Part shown: piece after piece, positions 58,159-64,000 of the stretch
Position numbering within the stretch: the first letter of the stretch is position 1
How the letters are laid out: the number at the start of each line of letters is the position of its first letter
From: Limnomonas spitsbergensis
Lineage: Eukaryota; Chlorophyta; Chlorophyceae; Chlamydomonadales
NCBI GenBank assembly: GCA_037349105.1
Contig: JAYJMM010000069.1
Span: forward strand, 868,001 to 932,000
Reading direction: 5' to 3'
Length of the DNA stretch: 64,000 nucleotides
Made by a program: the position numbers and the translations under genes
Notes under the pieces: model-generated
The model's database searches: none
What the model saw: only the letters and a program-made list of their open reading frames with translations
Told to the model about the DNA's origin: nothing

Positions 58159-59959
58159 GAGGTTGCTGTGGTACTGCAGTGAAGGGGCAGTGCATGCCAA
58201 TGCGTGCGGTAAGGCTTCAGTATACAGGCGGTGCATGCTAGTGAGTGCATTCATGCTTCGGCATACATGCAGTGCATGCTGGTGGGTGCGGTACTGCAGA
58301 AGTGTTGGCATGCAGTGCATACTAGTGGGTGAGACGCTGCGGCAGTGTTGGCATAAAGAGCATACCAGTGGGTGCGGTGCTGCTGCAGTGCTGGCGTTAA
58401 GTGCATTCTGGTGTGTGCGGCGGTAATGCAGCAAGCTGGCAGAGCATGCCAGTGGGTACGGCGATGCATCATTATGTATGTGGTGCATGTCAGTGGGTGC
58501 TGCGGTACTGTAGCACACAGGCAGTGCATGCCAGTGGGTGCAGTGTTGTTGCTGCGCACATACAGTGCATGCCATTGAGTACAGTGGAGCTGCTGCGCAT
58601 AGGCAGTACATGCCAGTGGCTGCAGTGGTGCTGCTGCGCACAGGCAGTGCATGCCATTGAGTACAGTGGTGCTGCTGCGCATAGGCAGTACATGCCAGTG
58701 GGTGCAGTGATGCTGCTGCGCACAGACAGTGCATGCCATTGAGTACAGTGGAGCTGCTGCGCATAGGCAGTACATGCCAGTGGGTGCAGTGGTGCTGTTG
58801 CGCACATGCAGTGCATGTCAGTGGGTGCAGTGGAGCTGCTGCGCACAGGCAGTGCATGTCAGTGGGTGCAGTGGTGCTGCTGCGCATATGCAGTAAATAC
58901 CAGTGGGTGCGGCGGTACTGCAATGTGCAGGCAGTGCGTGTCAGTGGGTGCTACAGTACTGTATCACACAGGCAGTGCATGCCAGTGGGTGCTGCGGTAC
59001 TGCAGCACGCATGCAGTACATGCCAGTGGGTGCTGCAGTACTGTAGCACACAGGCAGTGCATGCCAGAGGGTGCAGTGGTGCTGCTGCGCACATGCAGTA
59101 CGTGCCAGTGGGTGCGGCAGTACTGCAATGTGCAGGCAGAGCATGTTAGTGGGGGTGAGGGTGCTAAAGTGTGCATGTAGTTCATGCCAGTGGGTGTGGC
59201 TGTGTTGCTGCCCACAGGAAGTGCATGCCAGTGAGGTCGGTAGTTAGGCAGCATGCGTATAGAGTAACGTTCGTCTTTCTGCCAGAGGTCGGTGGGCTCA
59301 AGGTGCATCAGCATGTATGCAGTGCATGTAAGTGGGGTCGTGCCGGTGGGGCGCTTCTGCAGGCACGCAGGGTGTTGTCGTGCCGGCAGGGCTAGATGCA
59401 TGCATGCAGGATGCTGTGCAAGTAAGCAGGGTGTTGTCATGATGTCGGGGCACCTTGTACGCAGGCGGTGTGCTGTCATACCGGTGGGGTACTATGCATG
59501 CAAGCAGGGTGCTGTCGTGCTGTTTGAGCCATATGCATGCATGCAAGGTGCTATGCAAGTAAGCAGGGTGTTGTGATGATATCAGGGACCTTTGTATGCG
59601 TGCCGTTGCTGTCATGCCAGTGGGGTGCATGCATGCAGCAGGGCCATATGCAGGCAGGGTGCTGTCGTGCCCGTGGGGCGCAACTGCATGCACGCGGGGT
59701 GCTATCCGTATGGCCGGGCGCAAGTTATGCCGGCTGGGTGCTTTGCATGCTGGCAGGGCGCTGTCCTGACGGTGGTACGCTTTTACATGCAGGCGGAGTG
59801 CTGTCGTGCCAGTGGGATGCTCTGCGTGCAGGCAGGGTGTTGTCATTCGAGTGGGGAGCCGGCTTGCCGGCGGGGAGCAACTGCATGCGGGCGGTGTATC
59901 GGCATGCATGCGGGGAGCTACTGCATGGCGTGCATGCATCGTTCTCACGGCATTTGATA
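58159..59959 (+). repeat. 41-bp and 36-bp minisatellites, copy B
   Basis: These are counterparts of 6100-7900, with very few substitutions (for example near 58397 and 59803). Confidence 0.9.
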
Positions 59960-60494
59960 TCTGCTGTCCTGCCCGCATTGTGCCGGTAATTAACTGCCTG
60001 CTTGAGTCCTGTTGCTTTTGCGTGTAAGGCCATTTCGACATCAGCAGCCAGGAGTAATCAAAATAATCCAATATCCTCGTCCTCCTTCTCCTGGTTGAGC
60101 CACTCCTGGGCTGGGCATCTATGGTGTCTTCAAAGAGTTCCTCCGCATCGATGAATTTGATTCTCGCTACTCGATTTCGCCCTGTGGCGCAGGACGTTGC
60201 TCGAAGGTGTCCATTGATTGCCAAACTAACTCCCAACCCTAAACTCCTTCGGCGCTTGGGCTTAGGTGTCCACCTAAAATTGCTTGATCGACTCTCGAAG
60301 TGTGTCAATGCTGGCTGCGCGAGGCGCATCAATTCTTGGGCTGGCTGTCCTACACCATAAGCGTACCCTAAGCGTATGACGTTGGGCGATCCCTAATGTG
60401 GTTGAAATAAATCTGGTATACGTACGGTCTTAGAGTTTGAGTGACAGACTTATCTGGCGAGGCCGTCTAGTACCGGTGCGTGAAGGTCACACTA

Positions 60495-60530
60495 AAAGTG
60501 CATGGCCATGCGGTATTGGCCATGCACTTT
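60495..60530. repeat. Perfect 14-bp inverted repeat (hairpin), copy B
   Basis: Identical to 8441-8476. Confidence 0.85.
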
Positions 60531-60924
60531 CTGTGTGCGCAGCCGATATACTAAGATTGGCAGGCTGCTGGGCAATCACCGCTAGGCATATGAAGACGAA
60601 AACATGGCCAAAACGTGGCCTCCAGCTGGCCAGCATTTGAGCTGAAACTTCGCACAAAATCCAGTGCATACTATGATAGACACGCACCGATTCAGTCATG
60701 AATGCCTGCACAATTTGGAAGCTTTCGGTGCATGTGGTCACTGGCAATCCTTTCAATTATGCCGCCCCTGCCTGGTACTTGCTTCATCATATCACCCTAA
60801 ATGTGCAATGCATGGGCGCATGCTCAGCCGTCACAACAAAATACTAGGCACTCGGGAGGTCCCGCCAGGTGATCCTTTCATATGTATAGACGCACCCTTT
60901 CTTTTTCTTTGGACTTCACAAGGT

Positions 60925-61040
60925 GTGAGGCCGGTCGCCCAACCCTAGGAACCTGAAACGCTGGCACACAAAACAGCCCGGGTGCGCATGGGGCTCTGTC
61001 GATAGCTGAGAAAAGGCGAGCATGAACAGGAAAGGCACAC
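60925..61040 (+). repeat. Dispersed repeat, member 1 (copy B)
   Basis: This is the counterpart of 8871-8986 within the duplication, so it is not an independent insertion. Confidence 0.7.
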
Positions 61041-61675
61041 GAGCTACAACTCGTATGCCAATACTCGAATTCGATTGGAATGTTTCGTACAGCCTCTTTC
61101 GTTTCTTCGACATAGTGGTAAATCACGTGATCGGTTTTGCTCCACCCCCCCTCCCCTCCGATTTTCGGTGTGAGTTGAACAGCGGCTTCCTTTCCTTTCC
61201 AATTCAACTCAGCAGTAATTTCTGTACTTCCGGCCTGCCTGACTTTGCGCACCTTAAATCTCCACTCATATCCAAGCCGCATCGGCGATTGCAATCTTCC
61301 CTCCTCTCTTACTGAATCAGTCCACTCATGAAGATAAATTGAAATGGCTTGAACTCATACTTCGCACCGTAATCTCATATTGGCGTTCAGCCCATTCATT
61401 GCCTCACAGCCGTCCACCCGGCCCGGCCACGCGTAAGGATAAGGATGGTGAGTTCGAACAGCGGGGTAAGGGGACTGAGGAATGAACGTATTATAACTGT
61501 ATAGTTGAGTTCGTATGCACAGATGCACTGTCAAAACTAAGGCTGGTCCCCCCTGTCTGAAGGGGTCAGACACATTCCTGTTTGATCAGGCATACCGTTA
61601 ACTTTCTGATGATAATTGCTAAGGGATGCCCCTTCAATTGCTGACGTCTGAATGGTATACTTGTGCTTCTTCTAG

Positions 61676-63792
61676 AGATCTGGCCAAGTGGCACCAAACC
61701 CGGAACCATTAGCGCCGGGAGTTGATGCAGTACGAGGTCCACCTAGAGGAGCATGGCTGCCGCCACCAACAGGAGCTCCAGCAGCAGCGGAACCAACGCT
61801 GGCATCGGCAAACAACAGGGTGAGCTGAGTGGCGAGGAAATTAATAAACTTACAAATACCGGTGCTCTGCCTTCCCCTGTAATTAATGTTGTTTGGGGTT
61901 GTGGATGGGATCCATGGATTTACTGATTATCGATCATCAACACCAGTTTTTAGTCGGAAATGAAGAGTTTTTGTCGACAGTTTGCTCGGAGTGCAGCAAT
62001 AAAATAAAGACTGGTTTGATGCCCGAGGGAAGGCAAATGAAATATACGGTAGTGTCATTGTTCTCATTAGAAGGTCTCATGTGCCAAAACCCTATATAGC
62101 GTCGTCTCATTCGCTGCCAGCTCCCCCTGGGCCAAATATCCCTTTTCCTTCATGATTGTGACCATCTTTCCTGTTTTGTTCCAACTAGGTGTGGGAGTGC
62201 AAGACTTCTTTCATTTTACGCTGCTTCTCTTGGGTCACTTCATGCTTGTGGAAAAGTTGTGAAAACGCAGCCTTTCGGGCAGCGGTAGCACCTCTGGCCT
62301 CCCCAGCCACCCCAGCCGCCCCAGCCGCCCTAGCCGCCCCAGCCACCCCAGCCACCCCAGCCGCCCCAGCCGCCTCAGCCGCCCCAGCCACCCCAGCCGC
62401 CCCAGCTGCACTGGGGTTAGCGGCAGAGGCAGCGGCAGAGGCAGAGGCCTTGTCAGCTGTGTTGCAACCAGCAATGGCACTTGCAAAGTCCCTGGAAGCT
62501 GCAAGGGCATGGGCAGAGGGGGAACTGGAAGGGGCTCTGACGCTGCTGGCCGCAGATGGACCCACAGAGGGGGTCCTTGCAGAGGCAGGGGCTTCGGCTC
62601 TGGCATGGGCTAAGGGGGAACTGGCAAGGAAACTGACAGTGGCACTGGCTCCGGCTAGGGATCTGATGGATGCCATTGCAACGGCACGGAATCAGGCCGC
62701 AGATCCGGATGCCCCGGCCGCAGATCCGGATGCCCCGGCCGCAGATCCGGATGCCCCGGCCGCAGATCCGGATGCCCCGGCCGCAGATCCAGCTGAGAGA
62801 GCAGCAGCTGCGGCAGGAGACCTGCCAGCTGTACTGGCCATGGCAGGAAACATTTTCGGGACTCTTACAGCAGCACTTGCATCAGCAGAGACACTTGCCG
62901 GAAGACTGGAAAGGGCACTGTCAGTTGAGGGGGCAGCAGCAGTGTCAAGGGCACTGACAGCGGCACTTGTACCAGCACGTGCACTGGCAACGACATTGAT
63001 ACGGGCCGGACACCTGGCCAGAAATCTGAAAATAGCGCAGGTAATTGAGTGTGCATGTATCATTTCATTTTGCATCGAAAATACGTAACCACTCATTATT
63101 GGTCAATTCAATTGAGTGAATTGACGGAGGCAGCCTCAGTTATGAACCAGCTTTCATAGCTTCCCTATCATCTTGTATCTCACTCAAAAGCTGATTTCCC
63201 GCCGTACGCAACATTGCCGGAGGTCTACGTGTGAATTGACGATGTGTGCTTTTTGGTCTCGTGGAAATCAAAAACCAACCCTGATATAATCATTAGAGGA
63301 TATTTTTTTGCCAGTGGGTGTTTCATGCCGCCAATTGGAAACCGGATCTCACATGCCTGGCCAGTGTTGAGAATTGCTGGGACTTTGACATCCGTGCTGA
63401 TGCACTCTCATTTTATGTGCAGGATTTTTGTGCACCAGCGAACTGTACGGCAGAGGTCGCTTTCTCCGAGTGCCTGGACAAAATTTGCAGCTCGCTCAAT
63501 GCGGGCCTGGTTGTCGATCTAGAGGAGAAGGTCAAGACTTTGTGGTCTACGATCGCCCCTGAGGCAGGGGCGATTGTCGCGGAAATAACAGAGGCTTTAT
63601 CACAGGTGAAAGGCAGAGAGCTTATCACAGATGTGAACCCTAGCCTCATAGTTTCTGCTTCTGATGATTGCCTGGGCAGGAACAATCAAAATGCATTGGT
63701 TGACATTGTCCATGCCCTTCTTGCAGGCCCCCATGGTCGGAGTCGTATTTTCGGTCGCCAAGATGTTGGTCGCGAGGGGCCTGGTGGTTGTG
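61676..63792 (+). CDS. NACHT gene, second copy: 5' exons only (runs off window)
   Basis: The copy B equivalents are a possible exon 61676-61819, Ala-rich exon 62189-63040, 63423-63605 and 63727-63792. All splice sites and frames are kept. The Ala-rich exon is 21 bp longer because it has four AADPDAP heptads instead of three. No frame-breaking change appears, so this copy was intact over the visible part. The remaining exons would lie beyond 64000, if the duplication extends that far. Confidence 0.6.
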
Positions 63793-64000
63793 GTGAGTCA
63801 AGTAAACAGTGGATCAGATAGATGGGGTTGGGAGGCGCAGGGAAGGTGGGCACTTTAATCTCCATCCTTGATTTTCAGTGGACATAAGCAAACAGGGCAG
63901 CCGTGGTCGTGTCCTGTCCCAATATTGATTTAGATGCTCGCAATTTAGTTTCATCGCTTGAGGGTTTCAGTACAAGGACTGTGGGAGCACGTAGATATAA

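Larger units (their letters stand above)
43565..64000 (+). repeat. Segmental duplication, copy B
   Basis: This is a direct repeat of 1-11925, interrupted by an 8.49-kb transposon at 49506-57997 that copy A lacks. The left boundary visible here is 43565; the sequence before it, ending in ACATCTAAAGA, cannot be compared because copy A starts at the window edge. The copy runs off the right end. All minisatellites, the MITE and the first exons of the NACHT gene recur, with few substitutions. The 41-kb spacing and conserved gene exons fit a tandem duplication of a unit of about 43.6 kb. Two haplotypes wrongly joined in an assembly would also explain it, and the sequence alone cannot separate these. 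Confidence 0.97.

Overview
The window is nuclear DNA of a eukaryote, most likely a green alga (Chlorophyta). The evidence is many short GT-AG introns in well-separated coding exons, Ala-rich CAG/GCC-rich coding sequence, TTTAGGG-like motifs, and an AT-rich stretch encoding part of the plastid protein CemA. There are no operons. Much of the window is tandem repeat, and most long open frames here are by-products of those repeats.

Layout. (1) Bases 1-11925 and 43565-64000 are two nearly identical direct copies of one segment (A and B), offset by about 43.56 kb; both run off the window. Each holds several minisatellites, a 410-bp MITE with TAA target duplications, and the 5' exons of one gene. 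Copy B carries an extra 8.49-kb DNA transposon (49506-57997) with 12-bp terminal inverted repeats and a 2-bp TC target duplication; copy A has the intact empty site. (2) From about 9.6 or 10.1 kb to 33.5 kb lies one plus-strand gene that I could thread in a single frame through 15 exons: Ala-rich N-terminus, an MLKL/HeLo-like helical adaptor domain, a linker, a NACHT-type STAND NTPase core (P-loop, Walker B, arginine-containing strand after Walker B, winged-helix signature), and a short acidic then basic tail. It is a candidate NLR-like sensor. (3) Its fourth intron in this model is about 15.2 kb and is almost entirely satellite: a 13.4-kb array of an 8-bp unit (ATGCCCCG), flanked by GGTGACAC-type and GGCGGTATG-type minisatellites, with a nuclear plastid insert (cemA fragment) at its left edge. 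(4) From 34.9 to 37.05 kb is a 20-bp satellite with a 60-bp higher-order period and a nested 7-bp array. (5) From 37.05 to 43.56 kb no gene can be supported, apart from a decayed minus-strand coding fragment near the duplication boundary.

The central biological object is a NACHT/NLR-like gene in a segmental duplication. Its 5' exons recur at 62.2-63.8 kb, so a second copy probably continues beyond the window. The transposon carries a zinc-finger protein gene that seems to lack its catalytic middle, a second multi-exon gene with visible lesions, and two internal satellites whose periods (153 and 171 bp) are whole numbers of codons. All exon structures are inferred from splice signals and frame continuity; no transcript data were available.
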